From contig CAVRQM010000003.1 of NCBI GenBank assembly GCA_963723455.1, forward strand, positions 186,001 to 250,000: 64,000 bases of DNA. Direction: 5' to 3'. Within the stretch, counting starts at the first letter, position 1; each line of letters opens with the position of its first letter. The translations under genes were made by a program, and so were the position numbers. Below the pieces are notes generated by a model. That model did not search any database. It had not been told where the DNA came from and saw only the letters and a program-made list of their open reading frames with translations. Origin of the DNA: CAVRQM01 sp963723455 (GTDB taxonomy: Bacteria > Pseudomonadota > Alphaproteobacteria > Acetobacterales > Acetobacteraceae). Positions 7,396-17,243 of the stretch are shown one piece after another.

Positions 7396-8922
7396 ATGCC
7401 CCGCACACCGCTCTACGCAGCCCTGCGCCGGATCGCCGATACGACCGATCGCGAGCAGCGCGCGCCCGATCTCGGCCGGCGCGCAATGCTGGGCGGGATC
7501 GGCGCGGCGGCGGCGCTGTCCGCCCTGCCGGCGCGGGCGGCCTCGGGGCTGCGGGTCGCGGTGGTGGGCGCGGGACTGGCCGGGCTGACGGCGACGTGGC
7601 GGCTGCGGCAGGCCGGCATCCGCGCGACGCTGTTCGAGGGCAACACCCGCCTCGGCGGCCGCTGCTGGACCGTCCGCGGCGCGTTCGCCGAGGGGCAGAT
7701 CGCCGAGCATGGCGGCGAGTTCATAGACACCGGCCACCGTCCAATCCGCGCGCTCGCGGCCGAACTCGGCCTGCATCTCGACGACGTGCTGGCGGCACAG
7801 CCGGCCGGGACGCGTCCGCTGTACTATTTCGACGGCGAGCCGTACAGCGTCGCCGACGCGGCGCGCGACTACCTGCCGGTCTATCCCATCATGCAGAAGC
7901 AGAACGCGGCGCTGGGCAATGTCAGCTACCGCGACCCGACGCCGGTGGCGGTGGCGCTGGACGCGATCACGGTGGCCGAATGGGTGGCCCGACACGTCCC
8001 CGGCGGCCGCGCCAGCCGCTTCGGCCGGCTGCTGGAGAACGCGGTCGCCGAGGAGCTGGCGGCCGACACCACGCAGCTCTCGGCTGTCAACGTGCCGTTC
8101 CTGTTCGCCGCCGATCCGCGCCGGCATTTCGACCTGTACTACACCGGCTCGGACCAGCGTTTCCATGTGCGCGGCGGCAACGACCAGATCGTGCAGTTGC
8201 TGGCAGACCGGCTGGCCGGCCAGATCGAGGCCGCGACCGCGCTGGATGCGGTCACGCGCCTGTCCGACGGCAGCCTGCGGCTCGGCTTCTCCCGCGATTC
8301 GGTGGCGCTGGAGCGGGTGTTCGACCGGGTCATCCTGGCGCTGCCGTTCTCGGTCATGCGCGCCGCCGTGGACTATGCGCAAGCCGGGTTCCGCCCGCTG
8401 AAGCAGCGCGCGATCCAGCAGCTCGGCATGGGGCACAGCGTGAAGTTCCAGATGCAATTCTCCCGCCGCGTGTGGGACGATCTCGGCTGCACCGGCGAAA
8501 TCCGGCTGGATTCGCCGCTGTTCCAGACCAGCTGGGATGTCACGCGCGCGCAGCCCGGCGCGGCGGGCGTGCTGAACTTCTGGTCCGGCGGCGCGCAGGC
8601 CGACCGCTGCGGCGCGCTCGACGCGCGCACGCTGGCCCGCCGCTGCTTCGCTGACTCGGCGAATTTGCTGCCGGGCTTGCAGCAGGCCTGGACCGGACGC
8701 ATGACGCGCGATGCCTGGGCGTACAACCCATGGTCGTTCGGTTCGTATGCCTATCCGCCGCTGGGCTACCTGACGCAGGTCATGGGCATCGAGCCGCAGC
8801 CGGAGGGCAACTGCTTCTTCGCCGGCGAGCATACCTATGTGCAGCAGACCGGCTACCTGAATGCCGGCGTCGCCAGCGGCGAACGCGCGGTGCGGCAGCT
8901 GTTGGCGTCGCTGCCGACGTGA
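7396..8922 (+). CDS. Flavin amine oxidase (putrescine/monoamine oxidase family) with Tat-like leader
   Basis: FAD-dependent amine oxidase of 508 residues. A dinucleotide-binding motif GAGLAGL (residues 58-64) is followed by a typical amine-oxidase core, including an AEHGGEFIDTG block, and the family's C-terminal FAD site FAGEHTYVQQTGYLNAGVASG. A twin-arginine motif GRRAMLGG (Arg28-Arg29) and a hydrophobic Ala-rich run ending ARA-A precede it, so export by the Tat route with bound FAD is likely. A CAGGAGAGG ribosome site precedes the ATG. Sitting between polyamine import and patD, it most likely converts putrescine to 4-aminobutanal with H2O2 release. Substrate is inferred from context. Confidence 0.82.
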   Translation: MPRTPLYAALRRIADTTDREQRAPDLGRRAMLGGIGAAAALSALPARAASGLRVAVVGAGLAGLTATWRLRQAGIRATLFEGNTRLGGRCWTVRGAFAEGQIAEHGGEFIDTGHRPIRALAAELGLHLDDVLAAQPAGTRPLYYFDGEPYSVADAARDYLPVYPIMQKQNAALGNVSYRDPTPVAVALDAITVAEWVARHVPGGRASRFGRLLENAVAEELAADTTQLSAVNVPFLFAADPRRHFDLYYTGSDQRFHVRGGNDQIVQLLADRLAGQIEAATALDAVTRLSDGSLRLGFSRDSVALERVFDRVILALPFSVMRAAVDYAQAGFRPLKQRAIQQLGMGHSVKFQMQFSRRVWDDLGCTGEIRLDSPLFQTSWDVTRAQPGAAGVLNFWSGGAQADRCGALDARTLARRCFADSANLLPGLQQAWTGRMTRDAWAYNPWSFGSYAYPPLGYLTQVMGIEPQPEGNCFFAGEHTYVQQTGYLNAGVASGERAVRQLLASLPT

Positions 8923-10424
8923 CCGCGCCGGTGCTGCAGATGCGCGACATCGGCAAGTCGTTTCCCGGCGTGCGCGCGCTGGATGGCGTCAGCTTCGACT
9001 GCTCTGCCGGCGAGGTGCACGCCATCTGCGGCGAGAACGGCGCCGGGAAATCGACGCTGATCAAGATCCTGGGCGGCGCCTATTCGCCGGATGCCGGCAG
9101 CATCCGCATCGATGGCGCGGAGCGCGTGTTCGCGCATCCCGCCGCCGCCCGTCGCGCCGGTATCAGCATCATCCACCAGGAGCTCAGTCTGCTGCCGCAT
9201 CGCTCGGTGGCGGAAAACATCTTCCTCGGCCTGGAGCCGACGCGCGGGCTGCTGCTGGACCGGCGCGCAATGCGCGCCGATGCCCGAAGTCTGCTGCAAC
9301 GGCTGGGGACGGTGATCGACCCGGACCGCACCGCCGCCGAGCTGTCGATCGCCGAACAGCAGACGGTCGAGATCGCCAAGGCGCTCGCCGTCGAGGCGCG
9401 CATCCTGGTGATGGACGAGCCGACGGCGGCGTTGGATGATGCCGAGGCGCGCCGGCTGCTCGATCTGGTGCGCCGGTTGCGCGCGCAGGGCGTGGCGGTG
9501 ATCTACATTTCGCACCGCATGCCGGAAATCGCCGCCGTGGCCGATCGGGTCAGCGTGCTGAAGGACGGGCGTCTGATGGCCACCGATACGATTGCGGCGA
9601 TGCCGGTCGGGCGCATCGTGCGCCTGATGGTCGGCCGCGACCTTTCGGACTTCTACCCGCCGCGCCCCGCCACGCCGCCTGGACCGGTGCTGCTGGAGGT
9701 CGTGGGCGGCGGCAGCGCGACGCTGGACGGGATCAGCTTCGTCCTGCGCGCCGGCGAGATCCTGGGCTTGGCGGGGCTGGAGGGCTCGGGCAAGACGGAC
9801 CTTGCGCGCGCCATCTTTGCCGACCGGCCGTTCGCGCGCGGCGAGATGCGGCTGGACGGGCGGCGGTTGCGCCTGGCCGCCCCGCACGCCGCGATCGCGG
9901 CCGGCATCGGCTATCTGCCCGATGACCGCAAGCGCGAGGCGCTGACCTTGCAGCAGTCGCTGCGTGACAATGCCCTGCTGGCGCTGCGCGCCTTCGCCGC
10001 CTTATGGCGGCCGCCGCGATCCGGCGCGATGGCGAACGCCGCCGCGGATCGGGTGCTGCATGCGCTGGACGTGCGCGCGGCCGGCTTCGGCCAGCCGATC
10101 CGCGCGCTGTCGGGCGGCAACCAGCAGAAGGTGGTGATCGGCCGCTGGCTGCTGCGCGACCCGATGATGCTGATCTTCTGCGACCCGACGCGCGGCATCG
10201 ACGTGGCGGCCAAGGCGGCGATCTATCGCACCATGCGCGACCTGGCGGCGCGCGGGCGGGGCATCCTGATGGTCTCGTCGGATCTGGCGGAGATCGTCGG
10301 CGTCAGTGACCGCATCCTGGTCATGCGCGCCGGCCGCATCGTCGGCGAATGTCCGGGCGGCAGCACCGAGGAGGCGATAATGGGGCTGGCTGTGCATGGC
10401 GCGGATCACGCGCTCGCCGCATGA
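8919..10424 (+). CDS. Sugar ABC transporter ATPase (RbsA/XylG family)
   Basis: Double-domain ATP-binding protein, 501 residues, of the ribose/xylose/galactose importer family. The first half has Walker A GENGAGKST, HQELSLLPHRSVAENIF and Walker B VMDEPTAALDD. The second half has the degenerate Walker A GLEGSGKTD and the signature LSGGNQQKVV with FCDPTRGIDV, as usual for this family. The GTG start overlaps the amine oxidase stop codon, so this operon is continuous with the polyamine genes. The substrate cannot be told from the ATPase. Confidence 0.88.
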   Translation: MTAPVLQMRDIGKSFPGVRALDGVSFDCSAGEVHAICGENGAGKSTLIKILGGAYSPDAGSIRIDGAERVFAHPAAARRAGISIIHQELSLLPHRSVAENIFLGLEPTRGLLLDRRAMRADARSLLQRLGTVIDPDRTAAELSIAEQQTVEIAKALAVEARILVMDEPTAALDDAEARRLLDLVRRLRAQGVAVIYISHRMPEIAAVADRVSVLKDGRLMATDTIAAMPVGRIVRLMVGRDLSDFYPPRPATPPGPVLLEVVGGGSATLDGISFVLRAGEILGLAGLEGSGKTDLARAIFADRPFARGEMRLDGRRLRLAAPHAAIAAGIGYLPDDRKREALTLQQSLRDNALLALRAFAALWRPPRSGAMANAAADRVLHALDVRAAGFGQPIRALSGGNQQKVVIGRWLLRDPMMLIFCDPTRGIDVAAKAAIYRTMRDLAARGRGILMVSSDLAEIVGVSDRILVMRAGRIVGECPGGSTEEAIMGLAVHGADHALAA

Positions 10425-11398
10425 GCGCCTCGTCGGTCGCGAGGACGTCGCGGCGGCGCTCGCTGCCGGCGCCGCTGCTGCTGCTGCTCGGCTCGCTGCT
10501 GCTGTATGTGGGCGTGGCGGTGTCCACGCGGCAGTTCGACCAGCTCGACGCCAACGGCATTGTCGGCCTGCTGCAGCGCATGGTCGGGCTGGGCGTGGTG
10601 GCGCTCGGCCAGACCTTCGTCATCATCTGCGCCTCGATCGACCTGTCGGTGGCAAATCTCATCAGCGTCAGCGCCGTGCTGGCCTCGTTCATCATGCAGG
10701 GCCAGCCGGCGATGGTGGCCCCGGCGGTGCTGGCGGTCCTGGCGGTGGCCGCGTTTGTGGGCGCGATCAACGGGATCATCGTGGCGCAGCTGCGGGTCAG
10801 CCCGCTGATCGCCACGCTGGGCGTCGGACTGGTGCTGCAGGGATTGCTGTCGGCCAGCTTCACCGACTTTGCCGGCGCGGTGCCAGCGGGGTTCCAGGGC
10901 CTTGCCTACGGCGCGATCGGCATGGCGCCGTATTCGGTGCTGGCGCTGCTGGGCTTGGCCGCGCTCGGCGCCTGGGTGCTGGGCGCGACCCGGTTCGGCG
11001 CGCATCTGTACGCCGTGGGCGGCAATGCGGACGGCGCACGGCTGGCCGGCATCCGCACCGGACGCGTCACCATCGCGGCGCATGTGATCTGCAGCCTGAT
11101 GGCCGGCTGCACCGGGCTGTACCTCGCGAGCCGGCTGCGCTCCGGCGCGCCCTGGGTCGGGCGCGACGGCGTGTACGACCTGGAGTCGATCGCCGTGGTG
11201 GTGATCGGCGGCACCCTGCTGGCGGGCGGGCGGGGCGGAGTGTGGGGCACGCTGGCCGGGGTGCTGCTGTTCGCCACGCTGGACGCGGCGTTCAACATGC
11301 TGGGCATCGCCGCCTATCCGAAGCAGGTGCTGCGCGGCGCCATCGTCATCGCCGCGGTGGCCGCCTATGCCGCACGCAATCGCGGGCACGTCGCATGA
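10421..11398 (+). CDS. Sugar ABC transporter permease (RbsC family) 1
   Basis: Inner-membrane permease, 325 residues, with about eight to nine hydrophobic helices. The family hallmark GQTFVIICASIDLSVANLIS appears near residues 65-85 and the cytoplasmic loop AVGGNADGARLAGIR near residue 205, both typical of RbsC-type permeases. ATGA overlap with the ATPase gene and with the next permease. Confidence 0.87.
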   Translation: MSASSVARTSRRRSLPAPLLLLLGSLLLYVGVAVSTRQFDQLDANGIVGLLQRMVGLGVVALGQTFVIICASIDLSVANLISVSAVLASFIMQGQPAMVAPAVLAVLAVAAFVGAINGIIVAQLRVSPLIATLGVGLVLQGLLSASFTDFAGAVPAGFQGLAYGAIGMAPYSVLALLGLAALGAWVLGATRFGAHLYAVGGNADGARLAGIRTGRVTIAAHVICSLMAGCTGLYLASRLRSGAPWVGRDGVYDLESIAVVVIGGTLLAGGRGGVWGTLAGVLLFATLDAAFNMLGIAAYPKQVLRGAIVIAAVAAYAARNRGHVA

Positions 11399-12384
11399 CC
11401 GCGATGGCCGGGGAGCCGCCGTCGCGCGCCCGCCGGGTCGCCTCGGGCGTGCGGATCAATCTGGCGGTGGTGGTGTTCCTGGCGCTCTATCTCGCGATCG
11501 GCGTGCTGCAGCCGAGCTATTTTCGGCCGGCCGGCGCGATGATCTTCCTGCGCCGGGCGGCGCCGCTGGCGGTCCTGGCCTCGGGACAGCTGTTCGTGCT
11601 CGCGGGCGGCGGGTTCGACCTGTCGATGGGGGCGCTCGCGACACTGACGGTCGTCGGCGGGTCGATGCTGACCAACAACGATCCGGCGAACACCGCCTGG
11701 GCGATCGGCGTGCTGTATGCAATCGGCCTCGCGGTCGGGGTGCTGAACGGGCTGGTGGTGGCGGTGCTGAAGGTGCCGTCGATCATCGGTACGCTGGGCA
11801 TGCTGCTGTCGGTCAACGGTGTCGCGATGATGTGGTCGGGCGGCTCGCCCCGCGGCTACCTGCCGGACAATTTCCGCGCGTTCGGCAGGCACGTTTTCCG
11901 TAGCGTACCACTCGTCGGCATTGTGCCTGAGGCGGTGCTGGTGCTGGCGGCGATGTGCGCGCTTGGCGCCTGGGGGCTGCACGGAACCGTGTTCGGCCGG
12001 CGCTTGCTGGCGATGGGCGACAATCCGCGCGCCGCCGAGCTGGCGGGGGTGCGGATCGGCCCGACCCGCGTGGCGGTGTTCGTGATCTCCGCATTCAGCG
12101 CGGTGACCGCCGGCATCCTGCTGGGCGGCTTCGGCGGCGTGTCCGTGGACGCCGGCGCGGGGCTGGAGCTGCAGGCCATCGCCGCCTGCGTGATCGGCGG
12201 CGTGCAGCTGATGGGCGGACGCGGCACGCTGGCGGGCGCGGTCGCCGGCGCGCTGGCCTTGCTGGCGCTGTTCACCATGCTGACCCTGATGGGTCTGCCG
12301 CAGCCGCTGAAGGACACGGCGCAGGGCCTGATTCTCATTTCGGCGGTGGCGTCCGGGGCGTATCGTCGGCGCCGCGCCGGGTAG
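11395..12384 (+). CDS. Sugar ABC transporter permease (RbsC family) 2
   Basis: Second RbsC-type permease, 329 residues. It carries the equivalent motifs ASGQLFVLAGGGFDLSMGAL and AMGDNPRAAELAGVR and multiple helices. The presence of two distinct permeases indicates a heterodimeric channel, unlike the RbsC homodimer. Start overlaps the preceding stop by four bases. Confidence 0.87.
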   Translation: MTAMAGEPPSRARRVASGVRINLAVVVFLALYLAIGVLQPSYFRPAGAMIFLRRAAPLAVLASGQLFVLAGGGFDLSMGALATLTVVGGSMLTNNDPANTAWAIGVLYAIGLAVGVLNGLVVAVLKVPSIIGTLGMLLSVNGVAMMWSGGSPRGYLPDNFRAFGRHVFRSVPLVGIVPEAVLVLAAMCALGAWGLHGTVFGRRLLAMGDNPRAAELAGVRIGPTRVAVFVISAFSAVTAGILLGGFGGVSVDAGAGLELQAIAACVIGGVQLMGGRGTLAGAVAGALALLALFTMLTLMGLPQPLKDTAQGLILISAVASGAYRRRRAG

Positions 12385-12431
12385 GCGCGCGACCACAAGC
12401 TGCGTCAAGCAGCGCACCACAGGAGGAACTC

Positions 12432-13569
12432 ATGCGACCCGTACTGAAACGCATCATGGTGATCGCCGGGATGCTGGCGCTGGTCACGACCGCCGCGGCG
12501 GCGCAGACTTTCGATGATCCGCAGGCGTTCCAGGCCAGCAAGCAGCTGCTGACCATGACCCCGCAGGGCCCGGCCGGCAAACCGTGGGACCAGCACCTGG
12601 GCGGCAGCTTCGTCGATACCGCGAAATACAAGAAGCCTGGCCCTTATCGCGTCTGCTTCTCCAACGCCGGCGTGAACAATCCGTGGCGCGTGGTCGGCTG
12701 GCTCGACATGCAGGCCGAGGTCGAACTGCACAAAGCCGACATCAAGTCGTTCACCGCGGCGGATGCCGAGGGCAAGGACGACAAGCAGATTTCCGACATC
12801 AACTCGTTCGTGGCCGAGCGGCAATTGCGACGCGCTGATCGTCTCGCCCAATACCACCGCAGCACTGACCCCGGCGGTCGAGGCGGCGTGCAAGACGCTG
12901 CCGGTGGTGGTGTTCGATCGCGGCGTGCTGACCGATTGCCCGGTGACCTTCGTCAATCCTGTCGGCGGCTATGGCTGGGGCATCCAGACCGCCGACTTCA
13001 TCGTCTCCAAGCTGCCGAAGGGCGGCAAGGTGCTGGCGCTGCGCATCCTGCCCGGGGTCGATGTGCTCGAGACGCGATGGGCGGCGGCGCGACGGATCTT
13101 CAAGGAGAACGACGTGAACGTGGTCGGCGCCGAGTTCACCGACGGCGACAACGCCAAGACCAAGTCGATCGTCGGCGACTACATCACCCGGTTCGGCAAG
13201 ATCGACGCGGTGTGGATGGATGCCGGCGCGACCGCGGTGGCGGCGCTGGAGGCGTTCGAGGATGCCGGACAGCCCTATCCGATCATCACCGGCGAGGATC
13301 AGGAGGATTTCCTGGTCAAGTGGAAAAACGAACACCTGACCGCGTTCGCGCCGACCTACCCGACCTATCAGTGGCGGTCCCCGGTCATCGCGGTGGTGCG
13401 GATCCTGAAGGGCGAGCCGGTGATCGGGCCGACCTGGAAACTGCCGCAGCCGGACATCACGCAGGCGACGCTGGACCAGTATGTCGATCCGAAGATGCCG
13501 CCGCTGCACTATGCCATGTGCGGCTGCCGCGACATGCCGGGCTATCCGCAGCGCTGGGGCGGCAAGTAG
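12432..13569 (+). CDS. Sugar ABC transporter substrate-binding protein, periplasmic-binding type 1 (one frameshift)
   Basis: Periplasmic binding protein of the RbsB class, about 378 residues after correction, with a signal peptide ending near AAA-Q (residue 24). AGGAGGAACT is a strong ribosome site seven bases before the ATG. The ligand-binding fold is recognisable from VCFSNAGVNNPWR, DALIVSPNTTAAL and the late hinge block ITGEDQEDFL. Near 12824 the frame moves by +1: deleting one base of GCAATTGCGA joins AERQ to CDALIVSP, and the gene length is 3n+1. It ends with a Cys pair (MCGCRDMPG). Ligand unknown; the operon could import a polyol or aldose. Confidence 0.84.
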
Positions 13570-13584
13570 CCGCACCGCGCGTCG

Positions 13585-15567
13585 TCACACGGCGAGGCGC
13601 TGGCGCAGATGCACCAGCGCCGCGTCGATGCGCAGCAGCAGCCTGGCCGCATGGATCGCCGGGTCGTCGCCCTCCGGGATGGCGGCGACCGGCGCAGGCT
13701 CCGGTCGCAGCGGCGGCGTAGCCGTTCCGGAGTGGCCATCCAGCGCGGCGGTCAACGCGGCGATGCTGTCGGCGATCCGCGCCGTCGTCTGTGCCGCGAC
13801 GGCCGACAGCGCTGAATCGGTCTGTGGCGGCAGATGCAGGCTGGTGCGGGCCAGCTCGCGCGCCCAGTCGTCGCAGGCGCCGAGCAGCAGCAGCAGCCGG
13901 CGCGTGCGGTCCGCGCCCAGGAAGCGGGCGCCCGGCAGATGCGGCGCGCCGGCGATGCGCAGCGCCTGGTATTGCTGCTCCAGCGTCAGGGTCAGCGCCA
14001 GCGCCCCGCCATCGGCCGGAGGCTGCCGCAGCAGCGGCCGCGCGGCCGCGGCGACCACCGCGCCGAGGGCACGCAGGAACCCGGCCGAACAGCGGCGCAC
14101 CAGATCCGGCGTCGGGCGCGCCAGCACCAGCCAGGCGACCACGATGCCGGCGGCCGCGCCCACGGCGGTCTCCTGCAGCCGCAGAAGCAGCAGCTGCGGC
14201 GGGAAATAGCCGAGCATTCCGAACAGCAGGCCGAGAATGACGGTGATCCAGAACACCATCGCGCCATAGGCGGCGGCGGACGCCAGGATCGCCAGGAACA
14301 CGCCGCCGACGATCGCCGCCATCGTCAGGACCACGTGACCGGCCAGCAGCGTAGCCAGAAGCACGCCGACGACGACGCCGGCCAGCGTGCCAAGCATCAT
14401 CTGCACCGCCTTGGCCAGCAACTCGCCGCGCGACCGCGTGCCCTGGAACAGCACGAATGCCGAGAACACCGCCCAGTACCAGCGGTTGGCGGAGACCAGG
14501 GTGCCGCCGAGAATCGCCAGCGCGGTCGCCAGCGCCGCCTGGATTGCCGGCCGGATGTCGATGGCCGACCAGGTGACCGAGGGCGCGGGCAGTCCGGCGT
14601 CGCGCAGCGTGTCGGCCGGCGCGGGCTGCGCCAGCAGCAACGCCATCGCCGCCAGCACGCCGCCCAGCCGACCGGCCGGCGGCGGCTGCATGACCTGCGG
14701 CGGGGAGCCGGCGGCGAGGGCCGCGCGCAGCTCGGCTATCTGCGCCAGCGACGCCGGGCGCTGCGCGGCGTCGCCCAGATCCATGCCGGCGACGCGGGCA
14801 ATTCGCTCGACCATCAGCTCGACTTCCAGCAGGTGCAGCGCCGGCGCCGGCTCCAGCCGTGTCTGCGCCAGCATCACCGCCTCGTTCAGCCGGGCCAGGC
14901 CGCGGCGCAGCCGGTGTCGGTCGCCGCGTCCCCAGCCGCCGCGGCCAAGCGCCGCCGCGGTGCAGGACAGGATGCCGTCGATGCCGCGCAGCGCGGCGCG
15001 GCGCAGCCGGCGAATGTCGGTGGCCGGACGGTCCGGCAGGATGACGAAGCGCACCAGGGCGGCGCAGCCCGCCGCCAGCACGATCACCACCAGCCGGCTT
15101 GGCAGATCGGCGGGGGTGAGCCGCGACAGCAGCGCGACCAGCAGCGCGATCAGCGACACCGTGCCGAGCGCCATCGCGCGTGGCCCGCAGGAGGCGACGG
15201 CGATGCCGGCGAACACCGTCAGCACCGTCAGCGCGTCCGGCAGGTGGGCCACCGGCAAGGCGAGGGCGACCAGGCAGGCGACCGCGAATACCGGCACCGG
15301 CGTCATCGCGATGGTCCAGGCCTGCTGGCAGGTCGTCTGGTCGCGCACCAGCGCGCCAAGGAACATCGCCACGGCGAAGCCCAGCACCCGCGCGGTGAAC
15401 GGCATCGGCATCGCGCCGCGCAGCAGCAGCGCGAGTCCCAGGGTCAGCAGGCCGCCCAGCGTGGCGCGGCCGGCGGCGATCAGGCGGAACGCACCGGGGT
15501 CGGGCGGGAACAGCGCCTGGCGCGCCATGTCCAGAAGATCGGGAGCATCTGGCAGACGGTGCTGCAT
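13585..15567 (-). CDS. FUSC-family inner membrane protein (aromatic acid efflux/YccS-like)
   Basis: Large membrane protein of 660 residues with two blocks of about five to six hydrophobic helices each (around residues 25-170 and 330-480), each followed by a soluble helical region. This duplicated layout is that of the fusaric-acid-resistance/AaeB/YccS family, which exports aromatic acids or related compounds. It lies convergent with the sugar-binding protein gene, only 15 bases apart. No periplasmic adaptor or outer-membrane partner is encoded nearby, so the substrate remains unknown. Confidence 0.8.
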   Translation of the reverse strand: MQHRLPDAPDLLDMARQALFPPDPGAFRLIAAGRATLGGLLTLGLALLLRGAMPMPFTARVLGFAVAMFLGALVRDQTTCQQAWTIAMTPVPVFAVACLVALALPVAHLPDALTVLTVFAGIAVASCGPRAMALGTVSLIALLVALLSRLTPADLPSRLVVIVLAAGCAALVRFVILPDRPATDIRRLRRAALRGIDGILSCTAAALGRGGWGRGDRHRLRRGLARLNEAVMLAQTRLEPAPALHLLEVELMVERIARVAGMDLGDAAQRPASLAQIAELRAALAAGSPPQVMQPPPAGRLGGVLAAMALLLAQPAPADTLRDAGLPAPSVTWSAIDIRPAIQAALATALAILGGTLVSANRWYWAVFSAFVLFQGTRSRGELLAKAVQMMLGTLAGVVVGVLLATLLAGHVVLTMAAIVGGVFLAILASAAAYGAMVFWITVILGLLFGMLGYFPPQLLLLRLQETAVGAAAGIVVAWLVLARPTPDLVRRCSAGFLRALGAVVAAAARPLLRQPPADGGALALTLTLEQQYQALRIAGAPHLPGARFLGADRTRRLLLLLGACDDWARELARTSLHLPPQTDSALSAVAAQTTARIADSIAALTAALDGHSGTATPPLRPEPAPVAAIPEGDDPAIHAARLLLRIDAALVHLRQRLAV

Positions 15568-15597
15568 GGTGTGACTTGCGCTGGCGCAGGGCGTCGG

Positions 15598-16719
15598 TCA
15601 GCGCGTGGCGAGATTGGCGATCAGGTCGTTCACCGAGCCGGCGACGCCCGCGAACATGCCGAAATCCACTCGGCTGACGACGACGAACGCGCCCACCCCG
15701 CGGCCGGGCGCGAAGGCGATGTAGCTCATGAAGCCGGCGCCGCCTCCGGTCTTCTGCAGCAGCAGCGGGCGGCGTCCGTCGGCGGCCATGATGACCCAGC
15801 CGAGACCCAGGGCGCTCATCGTCCCGGCTTCGTCGAAGCCGATCGCCGCCTGCAGATCCTGTCGCTGCCGATATGCTGCGTGGCTCAGCAGCAGCGCCGG
15901 CGCGGCGTCGTCGAGCAGGTGGCGCAGCCAGCGCGCCATGTCCGCGCCGGTGCTGTACAGCCCGCCGCTGCCGGCGCTCGCGTGGGTGTCCAGGCACGGC
16001 GCCGCGGGCGCGATCCCGGTGCCGAGCATCAGGCGCGCGCATTGCGCAGGCGTCGGCGTGAACCCGGTCTCGGACATGCCCACCGGCGCGGTGACGCGCG
16101 CCGCCAGCAACGCCGGGTAGTCCTGCCCAGACGCGGTCTCGAGCGCGTCTGCCAGCAGATCGAAACCGACATTGGAATAGGCGGCGGCGCTGCCCGGCAT
16201 CCAGCCCAGCGTATGATGCTGCAGCCAGGCCCAGCGCTCGGCGCGGGTCGGCCAGGTGAATTGCGGCTTCTCCGGCGCGAATCCGATGTCGCGCGGCAGG
16301 CCGGCGGTGTGCGTCGCGAGGTCGAGCAGGGTGATCGCCTGCCCGTCGCGGATCGGCACCGTCTGCTGGCCGGCGTAGTGCTGCAACGGATCGGTCAGGC
16401 GCACCGTCCCGTCGGCAGTCAATGCGCCCAGCACCTCGGTCGTGAACACCTTGGTGATCGAGCCGAGACGGAACAGGCTGCGCGCGTCCGGCTCCTGCTT
16501 GTTGCCCCGCGCGGTCTCGCCATAGCCCTGAATGGACGTGTCCGCCCCGCGCACGACCACCAGCACCATGCCCGGCGCGCCGGATTCGAGCCACGTCACC
16601 GGGCCGGCGAGAGCGGTCGATTCCTGCAGCAGGGGATCGGCGCGGACCCGGCCGCTGCCGAGCGACAGGGCTGACGTGAGCAGGGCGGCAAGCAGCAGGC
16701 CAGTCGTCCAGCCGCGCAT
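15598..16719 (-). CDS. Serine hydrolase of the beta-lactamase/AmpH family
   Basis: Secreted penicillin-binding-protein-like hydrolase, 373 residues, with a signal peptide (about residues 1-28, ending RVRA-D). It shows the three active-site motifs: SxxK in LFRLGSITKVFT, YxN as YSNVG, and KTGGGAGF. The sequence around SITK and the following HTAGLPRD resembles AmpH, which has DD-carboxypeptidase/endopeptidase activity on peptidoglycan. Class C beta-lactamase or esterase are alternatives. It lies 30 bases upstream of the FUSC gene, so the two may be cotranscribed. Confidence 0.82.
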   Translation of the reverse strand: MRGWTTGLLLAALLTSALSLGSGRVRADPLLQESTALAGPVTWLESGAPGMVLVVVRGADTSIQGYGETARGNKQEPDARSLFRLGSITKVFTTEVLGALTADGTVRLTDPLQHYAGQQTVPIRDGQAITLLDLATHTAGLPRDIGFAPEKPQFTWPTRAERWAWLQHHTLGWMPGSAAAYSNVGFDLLADALETASGQDYPALLAARVTAPVGMSETGFTPTPAQCARLMLGTGIAPAAPCLDTHASAGSGGLYSTGADMARWLRHLLDDAAPALLLSHAAYRQRQDLQAAIGFDEAGTMSALGLGWVIMAADGRRPLLLQKTGGGAGFMSYIAFAPGRGVGAFVVVSRVDFGMFAGVAGSVNDLIANLATR

Positions 16720-16935
16720 CGCCGCCCCCGCTGCAACAGACCCGGACCGTTCCGGGCCGATCAGGGCAGCACGGTGGTCTGCTTCGGTCAGCCGCGCAAC
16801 AAATCGCTGGGTTCGGCATGGGACCGGGCGCGGCCGCCGGCGATATCGCCTAGTCTCGATGCCGGGGACCACGGGCGGGGCAGCACGTCGGACCGGCGGC
16901 GGTTCCTGTCCTGGGTTGGCCCGAGGAGGGGAAGC

Positions 16936-17193
16936 ATGGTCCTGGCCATCGATCCGCTGATCGCGGCCGGCGTGGTGGCCTGCACCGCGGTCACCGACGC
17001 GGTTTACGTGTTCTTCAACGCCGCGGTGGCGGCGCGGCGCCGGGTCTGGGCCGCGAACTGGAGCGGCATGTGGTATCTGCTCTCCGCCTTCGCGGTCATC
17101 AGCTACACCCAGAACGCCGCGTATGTGCTGTTCGCGGCCGCCGGGTCGTGGATCGGCGCCTTTGTCTCGGTGACCTGGCTGGGGCGCCGCTGA
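16936..17193 (+). CDS. Small conserved-type membrane protein, unknown function
   Basis: An 85-residue protein with three hydrophobic stretches (about residues 3-30, 43-62 and 65-80) and an RRR segment in the first loop, suggesting two to three membrane helices. GAGGAGGGGAAG provides a good ribosome site. It is transcribed away from the serine hydrolase and towards the sarcosine oxidase genes. I do not recognise the family. Confidence 0.6.
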   Translation: MVLAIDPLIAAGVVACTAVTDAVYVFFNAAVAARRRVWAANWSGMWYLLSAFAVISYTQNAAYVLFAAAGSWIGAFVSVTWLGRR

Positions 17194-17243
17194 ACCGGCG
17201 GGCCTGTTCGGCGCGGGCCGCGGGTCGTATAGCCTCCGCCGGC

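Noticed and set aside
13457..16819. A long minus-strand frame of about 1100 codons across the FUSC and serine hydrolase genes
   Set aside because: It runs through both recognised genes in a different frame and carries no family motif, so it is a shadow of the two real genes.
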